From Modicisalibacter radicis (lineage in GTDB: Bacteria; Pseudomonadota; Gammaproteobacteria; Pseudomonadales; Halomonadaceae), in NCBI RefSeq assembly GCF_900961225.1, contig NZ_CAAHFN010000142.1:62001-126000 (forward strand): a DNA stretch of 64,000 nt, read 5' to 3'. Each line of letters starts with the position of its first letter. Position 1 is the first letter of the stretch. The notes below the pieces were generated by a model. It worked only from the letters and a program-made list of their open reading frames with translations. It was not told the DNA's origin and made no database searches. Shown here one piece after another: positions 27,538 to 35,889 of the stretch. Both the position numbers and the translations under genes were made by a program.

Positions 27538-27936
27538 ATGATCCAGCGTCACGATACCAAGACCCGCATGAGCCGGGCGGTGATCCATAACGGCGTCGCC
27601 TATCTGTGTGGCCAGGTGGCCGGACCCGAGGCGCGCCACGGCGATATCGTCGCGCAGACCGAGAGCATGCTCGCGCGCGTCGACGGCCTGCTAGGCGAGA
27701 TCGGCTCCGACCGCAAGCACTTGCTGTCGGCGACGATCTACCTGAAGGAGGGCGGCGATTTCGAGGCGATGAACGCGGTCTGGGATGCCTGGGTACCCGC
27801 GGAGTATGCCCCGGCGCGTACCTGCGTGACCGCGGCGATGCCGGCCGACGAGCTGCGCGTCGAGATCAGCGTGACCGCGGCGATCAAGAGCGAGCGGGCG
27901 GTACCGAACACGCCACCGCAGACACGCCTCTACTGA
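27538..27936 (+). CDS. RidA/YjgF/UK114 family protein
   Basis: 132 aa. RidA proteins hydrolyse reactive enamine/imine intermediates in the cytoplasm. The conserved C-terminal region PARTCVTAAMPADELRVEI carries the substrate-binding arginine, and ATIYLKEGGDFEAMN is the typical central motif. Many subfamilies lack the Arg-dependent activity, so the exact substrate is uncertain. 42 bp after the UspA gene. Confidence 0.9.
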   Translation: MIQRHDTKTRMSRAVIHNGVAYLCGQVAGPEARHGDIVAQTESMLARVDGLLGEIGSDRKHLLSATIYLKEGGDFEAMNAVWDAWVPAEYAPARTCVTAAMPADELRVEISVTAAIKSERAVPNTPPQTRLY

Positions 27937-27940
27937 CCGC

Positions 27941-28552
27941 TCACTGGAGCGTGGCGTCATCGCTTGCCGGCGGCGGTGACGGCTGGAAGCGCAGCAGCGG
28001 CGCCAGGCGTTCCTGCTGGACCTCGCCGACCCGGCACAGCTGATCGGCGATCTCGGCGTACTGGCGCAGCAGCGGTTCGATCAGTCGGTACTGGGCGGGA
28101 TCGCCGCGCGCCTCGTCGGCGGTATCGGCGAGCCATTCGAAGAGCCGGGCCAGGCGGTGATAGTTGGGATCGCCGCGCCCGGTATTGCCGCGTAGCGCAT
28201 CGATGCCCAGGCAGCGCTGCACGCTGCGCTTGTTGGGGTCGAGACTCTCCTTTTCGAGCAGCATTTCCGCCTGATGGACGAAGCGCTCCATCAACTGGGC
28301 GGTCTCGAGGCTGCGCTGCTGACGCTGCTGGCCCGCCAGGCTTTCGATAAGCGTCTGTTGCTGGCGCCGTTGCTGGGCGACGATGACGATCAGCAGAATC
28401 ACCACACCCATGGTGGCGACAAGCGCCAGGCCGTACGCCGCCAGCAGAGCCAGGATATCCGCGTCCAGCGGCCAGCCCGGATCGCTGGCGACGACGCCCA
28501 GCCCACCCAGTAACAGCGTGGCGATTACCACGAAAACGATCAGCGTTGTCAC
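27941..28552 (-). CDS. Membrane-anchored coiled-coil protein, unknown function
   Basis: 203 aa with two N-terminal hydrophobic helices (residues ~3-22 and 32-58), then a Gln-rich coiled coil (QQRRQQQTLIESLAGQQRQQ) and a soluble helical domain. I do not recognise the family. It ends 4 bp from ridA (convergent) and lies downstream of the aryl polyene cluster in the same direction with an 87-bp gap, so read-through is possible. Confidence 0.7.
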   Translation of the reverse strand: MTTLIVFVVIATLLLGGLGVVASDPGWPLDADILALLAAYGLALVATMGVVILLIVIVAQQRRQQQTLIESLAGQQRQQRSLETAQLMERFVHQAEMLLEKESLDPNKRSVQRCLGIDALRGNTGRGDPNYHRLARLFEWLADTADEARGDPAQYRLIEPLLRQYAEIADQLCRVGEVQQERLAPLLRFQPSPPPASDDATLQ

Positions 28553-28570
28553 ACCCGGCTCCCGGCTCCG

Positions 28571-28593
28571 ACGAGGGGGAATTCACCTCGTCT
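28571..28593 (-). other. Hairpin after the aryl polyene cluster
   Basis: GACGAGG and its complement CCTCGTC enclose a ~9-base loop in the gap between the ketoreductase stop and the next leftward gene. There is no T-tract in the leftward direction, so a terminator role is doubtful. Confidence 0.3.
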
Positions 28594-28639
28594 CTGGCAG
28601 TTATCGGCCGCGCGGATGAAAACTTGACGACGTCGCTCG

Positions 28640-29392
28640 TCAGCACAGTCCGCCGTTGATGGCCAGGGTCTGGCGGGTGACGTATCCGGCGTCGGGACCG
28701 CACAGGAAACTCACCGCGCCGGCCACCTCGTCGGCGCTGCCCAGGCGCTGCATGGGGATCGCCCGGCGCGCCTCGCCGAAATCGCCGTCGGCGGTCATGT
28801 CGCTGTCGATCAGCCCCGGTGCCACGCAGTTGACGGTAATGCGACGCTTGGCGAGTTCCACGGCCAGCGCCTTGACGGCGCCGATCAGGCCGGCCTTGGC
28901 GGCGCTGTAGTTGACCTGGCCGCGATTGCCGATCAGCCCCGAGACCGACGACATCACCACGATGCGCCCCGGCGCGCGGCGGCGGATCATCGGCATCACC
29001 AGTGGCTTCACCACGTTGTAGAAACCGTCGAGACTGGTGTCGATCACGCTGTCCCAGGCCTCGTCGGTCAGCGCCGGGAAGGCGCCGTCGGCGGTGACGC
29101 CGGCATTGCAGACCACGCCGTAGTAGGCGCCGTGTGCGGCGATATCGGCTTCGAGGCATTCGCGGGCCCGGGCGCGGTCGGTGACGTCGAAGCGCAGCAC
29201 GCGGGCCCGGCGGTCCAGCTCACGAATCTCCTCGGCCACCGCCTGGGCCTCCTCGACCCGGCTGCGACAGTGCAGCACCACGTCGAAGCCATCCCGGGCC
29301 AGGCGCAGGGCGATCGCCCGGCCGATGCCGCGGCTCGAGCCGGTGACCAGGATCGTGCCGGATGGAGAGAGCGAGGCGTTGTCAGGGGTCAT
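28640..29392 (-). CDS. apeQ: 3-ketoacyl-ACP reductase of the aryl polyene cluster
   Basis: 250-aa SDR enzyme of the FabG type, reducing the beta-keto group formed in each elongation round. The cofactor loop is TGSSRGIGRAIALRL; the catalytic Ser-Tyr-Lys set lies in SSVSGLIGNRGQVNYSAAKAG. It overlaps the dehydratase gene by 11 bp and is the last gene of the cluster. ApeQ is the reductase in characterised aryl polyene systems; the assignment follows from family and position. Confidence 0.88.
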   Translation of the reverse strand: MTPDNASLSPSGTILVTGSSRGIGRAIALRLARDGFDVVLHCRSRVEEAQAVAEEIRELDRRARVLRFDVTDRARARECLEADIAAHGAYYGVVCNAGVTADGAFPALTDEAWDSVIDTSLDGFYNVVKPLVMPMIRRRAPGRIVVMSSVSGLIGNRGQVNYSAAKAGLIGAVKALAVELAKRRITVNCVAPGLIDSDMTADGDFGEARRAIPMQRLGSADEVAGAVSFLCGPDAGYVTRQTLAINGGLC

Positions 29393-29918
29393 GGATGGCT
29401 TCGTCCTGTGGCGGTCGGGCTTCGGGCTGATAGAGGGTCAACCAACCCTCGGCCAGCGGCGCCCCGCGCGGGTCGTCCGCGTCGAGGATCTCGCCGCTGA
29501 ACTGGCCGAGGCCGTTGGCGCCCGCGAAATCGCAGCGAATGCGCACCTCGAGCGTCCTGCCGATCTGGAAGCGCGGGGTGCGGGCGAAGTATCGACGGCT
29601 GCCCACCAGAAAGCCCACCGCCGGCGCCTCGCCGTGCCGGGCGGCGTGCCAGCCGGCCCAGGCCGCGACCGCCTGGGCCAGCCACTCGAGACCCACCCAG
29701 CCGGGAATGCCCTGGGCAGGCATTCCTGCGGCAGGCGCTCCTGCGGCAGGCGCCCCTGCGGCAGGTCCCCCTGCGGCTTCGGCGAACAGATCGTCGGCGC
29801 GCGGGGTCAGCCGGGCGGTCAGGCCACGGTCGTCGGCGGCGACCAGCGTATCGAGCAGGCACATACCCGCTGCGTGAGGGACGAACTCGGCGATGGGACG
29901 AGGCAGGGCGTGCTCCAT
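29382..29918 (-). CDS. apeP: ApeP-like hotdog-fold dehydratase
   Basis: 178 aa. The N-terminal FVPHAAGMCLLD contains the histidine typical of ApeP/FabZ-like hotdog dehydratases, which form the conjugated double bonds of the polyene. The loop at residues ~46-73 is an alanine/glycine/proline repeat (AAGAPAAGAPAAGMPAQG) encoded by 15-bp tandem units, absent from typical homologues. The start abuts the ketosynthase stop. Confidence 0.85.
   Translation of the reverse strand: MEHALPRPIAEFVPHAAGMCLLDTLVAADDRGLTARLTPRADDLFAEAAGGPAAGAPAAGAPAAGMPAQGIPGWVGLEWLAQAVAAWAGWHAARHGEAPAVGFLVGSRRYFARTPRFQIGRTLEVRIRCDFAGANGLGQFSGEILDADDPRGAPLAEGWLTLYQPEARPPQDEAIHDP
29710..29784. repeat. 15-bp tandem repeat inside the apeP gene
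   Basis: Three near-identical 15-bp units based on CCTGCGGCAGGCGCT at 29725, 29740 and 29755, flanked by two more divergent copies. They encode the repeated AAGAP/AAGMP segment of the dehydratase. The unit is a multiple of three, so slippage changes length without breaking the frame. Confidence 0.85.
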
Positions 29919-31109
29919 TCAATCCTCCCGGCTCAGCAGCAGGCTGGCGTTGTTGCCGCCGAAGGCGAAGGAGTTGCTCAGTGCATGGCACGGCGGCCGG
30001 GCGGGCGCGTCGTCCCCGACCAGCGCCAGCGGCGCCAGTTCCGGGTCGTAGGCGCCGTCGTAGACGTGGCGCGGCAGGCGGCCGCGTTCCAGCGCCAGCC
30101 AGCAGAACGCCGCCTCCAGCGCGCCGGCGGCGCCCAGGGTGTGGCCGGTCAGCGCCTTGGTCGAGCTCGCCGGCGGCGAACCGTCGAACAGCGCATTGAC
30201 CGCCAGCGCCTCCATGCGATCGTTATGCGGCGTGCCGGTGCCATGCAGGTTGAGGTAGTCGACCTGATGCGGGGCGAGGCCGGCCTGGGCGAGCGCGCCG
30301 CGCATGGCCGCCAACGCGCCGCTGCCGTCGGGACGCGGCGCCGAGATATGGTAGGCATCGGCGCTCTCGCCGACGCCGGTCAACTGGATGCCGCCGGGCT
30401 CGGCGGTGACCACGAACAGTGCCGCCGCCTCGCCGAGGTTGATGCCGTCGCGATTTACGGAGAACGGCAGGCAGGGGTGGTCGCTGACTGCCTCGAGGCT
30501 GGCGAAGCCGTTGACCGTCAGCCGGCACAGGCTGTCGCCGCCGCCGGCGATCACCGCGTCGCACTCGCCGGAAAGCAGCAGCCGGCGTGCGCTGGCCAGT
30601 GCCCGGGCGCTCGAGCTGCAGGCGGTGGACAGCGCATACACCGGGCCGGTCAGCCCCAGCCGTTCGGCGACGAAGCGCGCCGGCGCGCCGAGTTCCTGGC
30701 GGGCGTAGCGGAAATCGTCGGGCAGCGGCGCCTCGCGCCCGGCGGTCGCCAGCGCGGCCTCGGTCTCGCCGATCCCCGAGGTGCTGGTGCCGATCACCAC
30801 GCCGATGCGATCGCGGGGATAGCGCGCCAGCGCGGCGTCCAGGCTCTCGCCGAGCCGCGCCAGGGCCAGCGCCAGCAGCCGGTTGTTGCGGCTGAGGTGA
30901 TCGGCGGGCCAACCGGCGGTATCGCCCAGCGCCGTCTCGACCCGGCCCAGCGGCAAGGCGCGCCCCGGGGTGAAGGCATCGCTGACGGCGAGTCCGCGGC
31001 GCCCGGCGAACAGCGCCTCGACGATGCGCTCGTTGTCGTCGCCGAGGCTGCACACCACGCCGGGCGGCGAGAGTCGGCAGGGCGTTCGTCGGGGTGCGGC
31101 GTCACTCAT
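29919..31109 (-). CDS. apeO: Beta-ketoacyl-ACP synthase (KS)
   Basis: 396 aa with an intact Cys-His-His triad: Cys in STACSSSARA, His in NLHGTGTPHND and His in TKALTGHTLGAAGALEA. It probably works as a heterodimer with the chain-length-factor-like protein encoded at 42586-43272. It overlaps the DUF3261 gene by 8 bp and directly precedes the apeP-like gene. No second active ketosynthase gene is present in the cluster. Confidence 0.9.
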   Translation of the reverse strand: MSDAAPRRTPCRLSPPGVVCSLGDDNERIVEALFAGRRGLAVSDAFTPGRALPLGRVETALGDTAGWPADHLSRNNRLLALALARLGESLDAALARYPRDRIGVVIGTSTSGIGETEAALATAGREAPLPDDFRYARQELGAPARFVAERLGLTGPVYALSTACSSSARALASARRLLLSGECDAVIAGGGDSLCRLTVNGFASLEAVSDHPCLPFSVNRDGINLGEAAALFVVTAEPGGIQLTGVGESADAYHISAPRPDGSGALAAMRGALAQAGLAPHQVDYLNLHGTGTPHNDRMEALAVNALFDGSPPASSTKALTGHTLGAAGALEAAFCWLALERGRLPRHVYDGAYDPELAPLALVGDDAPARPPCHALSNSFAFGGNNASLLLSRED

Positions 31110-31686
31110 CGACGGCTTCCTTCAGCGGGGTGATACGTAAACGGTACTGGCCCTGACGATCGTCGAGCAATACCGGCCCGCGCCGGCCGGCCTGGCTGTC
31201 GGCGGGGCTGATGCGGGCGATCAGTCGACCGTGGTGGTGGATCTCGCGCGCTTCGTCGGTCAACGTCAACCGCCACGATGTGCCGGCGAACGCTTCGCGC
31301 AGCGCCCCGGCGGGCCACAGGCACCACTGCAGCCGTGCCGCCAGCCACTCGGCCGGGGGCAGCCGCTTCTCGATCTCGGCGAGCGGCACGTCGCCGGCGA
31401 CGTAGCGGCTGCCGTCGTCGTCATCGACCAGCGTCACCAGACGCTGGCCGTAGGGGGTCAGCAGCGCTGCGCGCAGCTCGTTGCCGTCGAGGCGGATCAG
31501 CGCGATCAGCGTCTGCGGCTCGCTGCTGTCATCGCGCTCGAAGGTGAGCTGACGCTTGAGCGTCGCCGGCTCGGCGAGCGCCGGCTGACTCGGCGCGGGC
31601 GGCAGCGGCGGGGCCAACGAACAGCCGCCGAGCAGTGTGAGCAGCACGGCAATAACGAGCAGTCGCGGAACGGTCATGCCGCTCAT
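31102..31686 (-). CDS. DUF3261 outer-membrane-type lipoprotein
   Basis: About 194 aa with a lipoprotein signal (VIAVLLTLLGGC, lipobox LGGC). DUF3261 proteins are regular members of aryl polyene clusters and resemble LolB-like lipid acceptors, which suggests a role in placing the finished lipid in the outer membrane together with the LolA-like and MMPL proteins. ATG 31686 follows one base after the flavoprotein stop; an ATG nine bases further in is also possible. Confidence 0.82.
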   Translation of the reverse strand: MSGMTVPRLLVIAVLLTLLGGCSLAPPLPPAPSQPALAEPATLKRQLTFERDDSSEPQTLIALIRLDGNELRAALLTPYGQRLVTLVDDDDGSRYVAGDVPLAEIEKRLPPAEWLAARLQWCLWPAGALREAFAGTSWRLTLTDEAREIHHHGRLIARISPADSQAGRRGPVLLDDRQGQYRLRITPLKEAVDE

Positions 31687-31687
31687 T

Positions 31688-32959
31688 TCAGCGCACCGTC
31701 GCAGGTGAATGGCCGCTCGAAGTCGCGGCATGGCCGCACAGCTCGGCGAGCACATCGAGGCGGCGCCGCGCGCGGCTGACGAAGGGATTGTTCTGGTCCC
31801 AGGCGTAGCCGGCGAGCACCGCGCTGATCATCCGCCGCAGGTCGGCGGGCGGGTCGGGATGGAAGATGATCGACTGCAGCCGGCCGTCGTACCAGGCCTC
31901 GACGAAGGCGCGGAAGGTCGCCACCCCGGCGCGCAGCGGGTGCTCGAACTCGGCGTCCCAGTCGGGTGTCTCGCCGGCGAGCTGGCGGACGACCAGCGGT
32001 GCTGCCATGTCCGCCGAGCGCAGCGCGATGGTCACCCCCGAGGAGAACACCGGATCGAGGAATTCGCCGGCATTGCCGAGCAGCGCGTAGCCCGGGCCGT
32101 GCAGGCGCTCGACATCGGCCGAATAGCCCTTGAGCGCGTTGACCGGACGCAGCGGCTCGGCACCGGCGAGCAGCGCGGCGAAGCGCGGTTCGGCGTCGAT
32201 CAGGGCCCGCCAGCGGCCGGCCGGGTCGGGGCCCGCGGCTTCCAGGGTGGTGATGTCGCCGACCACGCCGACCGAGGCGCGTCCTTGGCGGAAGGGGATC
32301 AGCCAGTACCAGGTCGCCGCGTTGTCGGGATGCACGCCGATCAGGATCTTCTCGCGATCCAGCGCCGAGAAATCGCCGCTGACGTGGGTGAACAGCGCCA
32401 TGCGCGATTCCAGCCGGGCGTCGCGTTCGAGCCCGAGCTGGCGGGCGAGTACCCGGCCGTAGCCGCTGGCGTCGAGCACGAAGCGGGTCGTCAGGATGCG
32501 GGTGGTGCCCGCCTCGTCGAGGACCTCGAGTTGCGGGCGCTTGGCATCGGCGACGAACCGGGACACCTGGGTGCCGAACTCGACCGTGGCGCCGTAACCT
32601 TGGGCGGCTTCGATCAGCCGCTGGTCGAAATCGGCGCGCTCGACCTGGTAGGTACTCGCCCAGCCGGGGCTGAACTTGTCGCGGAAGTCGATCGCCGTGT
32701 CGACGCCGCGACGGGTGAAGGCGGCGCCGTTCTTGGGCTGGTAGCCGCCCGCCTCGACGGCGGGCAACAGCCCGGCGCTGTCGAGATGCGCCATGCACTG
32801 CGGCAGCAGGCTCTCGCCGATCGAGAAGCGCGGGAAATGCGCGCGCTCGATCACCCGCACGCTGAGCCCTTCGCGGACCAGGCGTGACGCGGCGGCGGCG
32901 CCGGCCGGCCCGGCGCCGATCACGATCACATCGGAGTCGAATGCTCGTTGACTAGTCAT
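31688..32959 (-). CDS. FAD-dependent oxidoreductase, flavin-dependent-halogenase-like
   Basis: 423 aa. FAD-binding GAGPAG at residues 15-20, GES at 48-50, and the motif WYWLIP at 217-222, which fits the WxWxIP signature of flavin-dependent halogenases. Lys76 in GYQPKNGAAF is in the region where phenolic halogenases carry their active lysine. Related flavoproteins occur in xanthomonadin and aryl polyene clusters. Whether it halogenates, hydroxylates or reduces the aryl group cannot be decided from sequence. Overlaps the MMPL gene by 8 bp. Confidence 0.8.
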   Translation of the reverse strand: MTSQRAFDSDVIVIGAGPAGAAAASRLVREGLSVRVIERAHFPRFSIGESLLPQCMAHLDSAGLLPAVEAGGYQPKNGAAFTRRGVDTAIDFRDKFSPGWASTYQVERADFDQRLIEAAQGYGATVEFGTQVSRFVADAKRPQLEVLDEAGTTRILTTRFVLDASGYGRVLARQLGLERDARLESRMALFTHVSGDFSALDREKILIGVHPDNAATWYWLIPFRQGRASVGVVGDITTLEAAGPDPAGRWRALIDAEPRFAALLAGAEPLRPVNALKGYSADVERLHGPGYALLGNAGEFLDPVFSSGVTIALRSADMAAPLVVRQLAGETPDWDAEFEHPLRAGVATFRAFVEAWYDGRLQSIIFHPDPPADLRRMISAVLAGYAWDQNNPFVSRARRRLDVLAELCGHAATSSGHSPATVR

Positions 32960-35267
32960 GTGCGCTCTCCTGTCGCGTCGTCGCGTTTGCCGGGCGAACC
33001 CAGGGCACCAGCAGCCAGACCAGTGTCAGGCCGATCAAGCAGGTCAGGCCCAGGTGATGCAGCGCCGGGGTGGCGCTGAAGGCCAGCAGACCGAAGGCCA
33101 GCACGCTGGTCAGCGTCGACAGCGTGATCGCCAGCCAGGTAGCCGGGCGGCGGGCGTGCTCGGCGCTGAAGATACCGGCGTCTAGGCCTATGCCCAGTAC
33201 CAATAGCATACCCAGCTGGCTGAATACATTCAGCGCCGTGCCGGTCAGGGCGAACAGCGTCAGCACGCCGAGCAGCGCGCCCAGCGCCGGCGCGGCGACC
33301 CGCCAGGCGCGGCGGCGATAGCGCCAGCTCAGCACGACCATCAGCCCCAGCAGCGCGGCCGCCACCCAGCCGGCGATGTGCCGGCGCAACTCGCCGAGCA
33401 GGGTCGACAGCCGGGCGACGCGGTCGACGTACTCGACGCCGTCGTCGCCGGCGCTCAGCTGTTTCAGCGCGGCGACCTCGTCGGCGGCATCGACGCCGGT
33501 CAGCACCAGCGTCGCCGCCAGCATGCCCGGCTCGGTTCCGGGGATCTCGCCCAGCCACAGGCGGCGATCGCGCTCGCCGGCGGGCATCGCCAGCCAGTCC
33601 GCGACGCGCAGAAGGGGCACCTCGTCGAGCGTCGCCCGGGCGCGGGTCAGCGTCGTCTCAGGCAGGCCGGCGCGTGCGACCAGCGTGGCCAGCGGGTCGC
33701 CGTAGAGCCGGCGTACCCGCTCGAGATTGGCCCGCTGCTCGGCCGGCGGGGGGACATGTTCGGCGAGGTTGTCGTAGCCGATCGCCAGGCCGGCGTCGAT
33801 GCGCGCATCCAGCGTCTCGCCGAGTCTGGCCAAGTGGTCGAGCAGCGCGGCCTCGTCGTCGGCGCGCACCAGCAGGTAGTGGCTGCCGGTATCGCTGCCC
33901 AGCAGCGACTGAACCTGGCGTTCTTCGGCGAGCCGCTCCGGCGACGAGGGGTTGAGCAGGCGCAGGCTATCGTCGACCTCGAGGTGGCCGATGACCACCG
34001 CCAGCATCGCCGTCACGCCGATCAGCGCCGCCCAGGGCGACAGGCGGCGGCGCGGTGTGGTGAGCTGCCACAGCCGTTCGGCCAGTCGCGCGGTGGCGGG
34101 GTGCGCCGGCAGTCGCAGGCGTGGCAGCCACAGCACCACGCACAGCCAGGCGCCGGTGAGCCCCAGCGCCGCGAAGATCGCCATCTGGCGCAGCCCGGGC
34201 AGCGGCGTCAGCGCCTGGGCGAGATAGGCCACCAGGCTCGAGGCGAGCCCCAGCGCCAGCCCCGGCAGCAGTGCGCGCAGTCGAAAGCGAGAACCTTCGA
34301 TGGCGCGGTCGCTCTGCAGGTGCAGGGCATAGTCGATGGCCACGCCGATCAGGCTGACGCCGAATGCCAGGGTGAGCAGGTGCAGCCGGCCGAACAGCGC
34401 CAGGGTCAGCGGCAGGGCGAACAGCAGCCCGCCCGCCAGCGGCAGCAACAGCGCCGCCAGCGTGCGCGGCGAGCGGAACACCGTCAGCAGGATCACGATC
34501 AGCCCGGCGAAGGCGCCGAGGCCGATGGTGGTGATCTCGTGGCGCGCCTGACGGGCGCCGGCGGCGGCGTGGAAGATCAACCCCGAGTGCAAGAGTTCGG
34601 CCTGAGGGTGGGCACGCTCGAACGCCGCCAGTTGCTCGCCGAGGGCCTGCTGGGCCGACAGCGCATAGGGGCTGCCCGCCAGTTTCCCGATCAGCAGGGC
34701 ATGGCGCGTGCCGGCGTCGTCACGCACCGTCAAAAGACCCTGCCAGGGCTCGATGCGCGTGTCGTCCTGAGCGTCCAGCCAGCGCTCGAGCAGGCCGAAC
34801 GGATCGCGAACCGGCTGCGGCGAGCCGAGCGGCGAGAACAGCCGTTCGAGGGCCGGTTCGACCAGCGCGGCGCCGCCGTCGGCATCGATCGCCGCCTGCA
34901 GCGCCGGGGTCAGCAGTCGGTAGCGGTAGGCGCCCAGTGTCTCGCGCGGGTCGGCATCGGCAAGGTCGACATCCCGCCAGTCGAGGCGGGCGAGGTCGGG
35001 GAGTCCGCTCAGGCGCTCGGCCAGCGCGGCGCTGGTGGCCGGCAGGTCGTCGGCGGTGAGCAGCAGCACGAAGCGATTCTCGAAGGGCCGGCCGAGCTGT
35101 GCCGAGGCCCGCTCGATCAGCGGCGCCTGGCGATCCTCGGGCAGTAGCGCGGTAAGCCGGGTGTCGCTGGGCAGTCCGTCGCGCAACTGCCAGGCCAGCA
35201 GCAGCGCGCAGCCGGCGAGGATTGCTGCCCAAAGCCAGGCCAGGGGGCGATGTGGATCACTCGCCAT
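32952..35267 (-). CDS. MMPL/RND-family exporter of the aryl polyene cluster
   Basis: 771 aa with about twelve membrane helices in two repeats (helices 2-6 near residues 240-410 and 8-12 near 610-760) and two large periplasmic loops, the MMPL arrangement. It probably moves the finished aryl polyene lipid from the inner membrane to the LolA-like carrier. ATG 35267 was chosen because GAGG precedes it and it overlaps the LolA-like gene by 11 bp; a longer in-frame start exists at 35300. Confidence 0.87.
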   Translation of the reverse strand: MASDPHRPLAWLWAAILAGCALLLAWQLRDGLPSDTRLTALLPEDRQAPLIERASAQLGRPFENRFVLLLTADDLPATSAALAERLSGLPDLARLDWRDVDLADADPRETLGAYRYRLLTPALQAAIDADGGAALVEPALERLFSPLGSPQPVRDPFGLLERWLDAQDDTRIEPWQGLLTVRDDAGTRHALLIGKLAGSPYALSAQQALGEQLAAFERAHPQAELLHSGLIFHAAAGARQARHEITTIGLGAFAGLIVILLTVFRSPRTLAALLLPLAGGLLFALPLTLALFGRLHLLTLAFGVSLIGVAIDYALHLQSDRAIEGSRFRLRALLPGLALGLASSLVAYLAQALTPLPGLRQMAIFAALGLTGAWLCVVLWLPRLRLPAHPATARLAERLWQLTTPRRRLSPWAALIGVTAMLAVVIGHLEVDDSLRLLNPSSPERLAEERQVQSLLGSDTGSHYLLVRADDEAALLDHLARLGETLDARIDAGLAIGYDNLAEHVPPPAEQRANLERVRRLYGDPLATLVARAGLPETTLTRARATLDEVPLLRVADWLAMPAGERDRRLWLGEIPGTEPGMLAATLVLTGVDAADEVAALKQLSAGDDGVEYVDRVARLSTLLGELRRHIAGWVAAALLGLMVVLSWRYRRRAWRVAAPALGALLGVLTLFALTGTALNVFSQLGMLLVLGIGLDAGIFSAEHARRPATWLAITLSTLTSVLAFGLLAFSATPALHHLGLTCLIGLTLVWLLVPWVRPANATTRQESAHD

Positions 35268-35862
35268 TCGGGTCCTCGTCGGCCGTCGCTGCGCTGGCAT
35301 CCGCCCCGAGCGGGCGCTGGTCGCTGAAGCTCACCTCGAGGATGTCGTCGTCGGCGGCGTGCAGGCCGAGCGTCTGGAGATAGCGGCCGCCGGCGAGGTG
35401 GAGGCTTTTCAGGCGCTCGCGCACGGCTTGCTGACGCGGCACCAGGTCGACGCGCCAGGCCTCGGCGTCGCCGGCGAGGGTGATGTCGAAGCGCCGTTCG
35501 AGCACCTCCCAGTCGCCGTCAAGCAGGCTCAACAGCAGCTCGGCGGCCTGCTGACGGCGGCGGTCGTCATCGCCGTTGGCCCCGCCACCGCCCTTCTCGT
35601 CGAGGCTCGCGGCGTCCTGCGGTGTGAACACCAGACGCTTTTCGACGGGCGTTTCCAGCCTCCACACCACGCGTGTGTCGCGCTCGTAGCGAAACTGGCC
35701 GCGGCTGACCAGCGAGGTGTCGAGATCGGCCAGGTAGCGCGTCTGCTCGAAACGCCCGGCGATGTCCGGCGTCGCCGCCAGCCGCGCCTGCAAGTCTTCC
35801 AGGTCGAAGGCCCGCGCCGGAAGGCTGCACAGCAGTAGCAGCAGCAGGCTCAAGATTCGCAT
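35257..35862 (-). CDS. LolA-like periplasmic lipid carrier
   Basis: 201 aa with a signal peptide (MRILSLLLLLLCSLPARA) and a LolA fold motif near the start (DIAGRFEQTRYLADLD, then SRGQFRYERDTRVVW). The dedicated LolA-like protein of an aryl polyene cluster probably carries the lipid across the periplasm. It has a Gly/Asp-rich insert (GGGGANGDDDRRR) after residue 89. 27 bp after the ammonia-lyase gene. Confidence 0.87.
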   Translation of the reverse strand: MRILSLLLLLLCSLPARAFDLEDLQARLAATPDIAGRFEQTRYLADLDTSLVSRGQFRYERDTRVVWRLETPVEKRLVFTPQDAASLDEKGGGGANGDDDRRRQQAAELLLSLLDGDWEVLERRFDITLAGDAEAWRVDLVPRQQAVRERLKSLHLAGGRYLQTLGLHAADDDILEVSFSDQRPLGADASAATADEDPNGE

Positions 35863-35889
35863 GACGGGCTCCTTGGGTCGGCGATCCAG

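Noticed and set aside
29710..29784. CRISPR-like short regular repeats
   Set aside because: The 15-bp units have no spacers and are in-frame coding repeats.
33378..35147. Rightward 589-codon open frame opposite the MMPL gene
   Set aside because: Antisense shadow rich in Gln, Arg and Glu with no recognisable domain; the MMPL frame is complete and has membrane helices.
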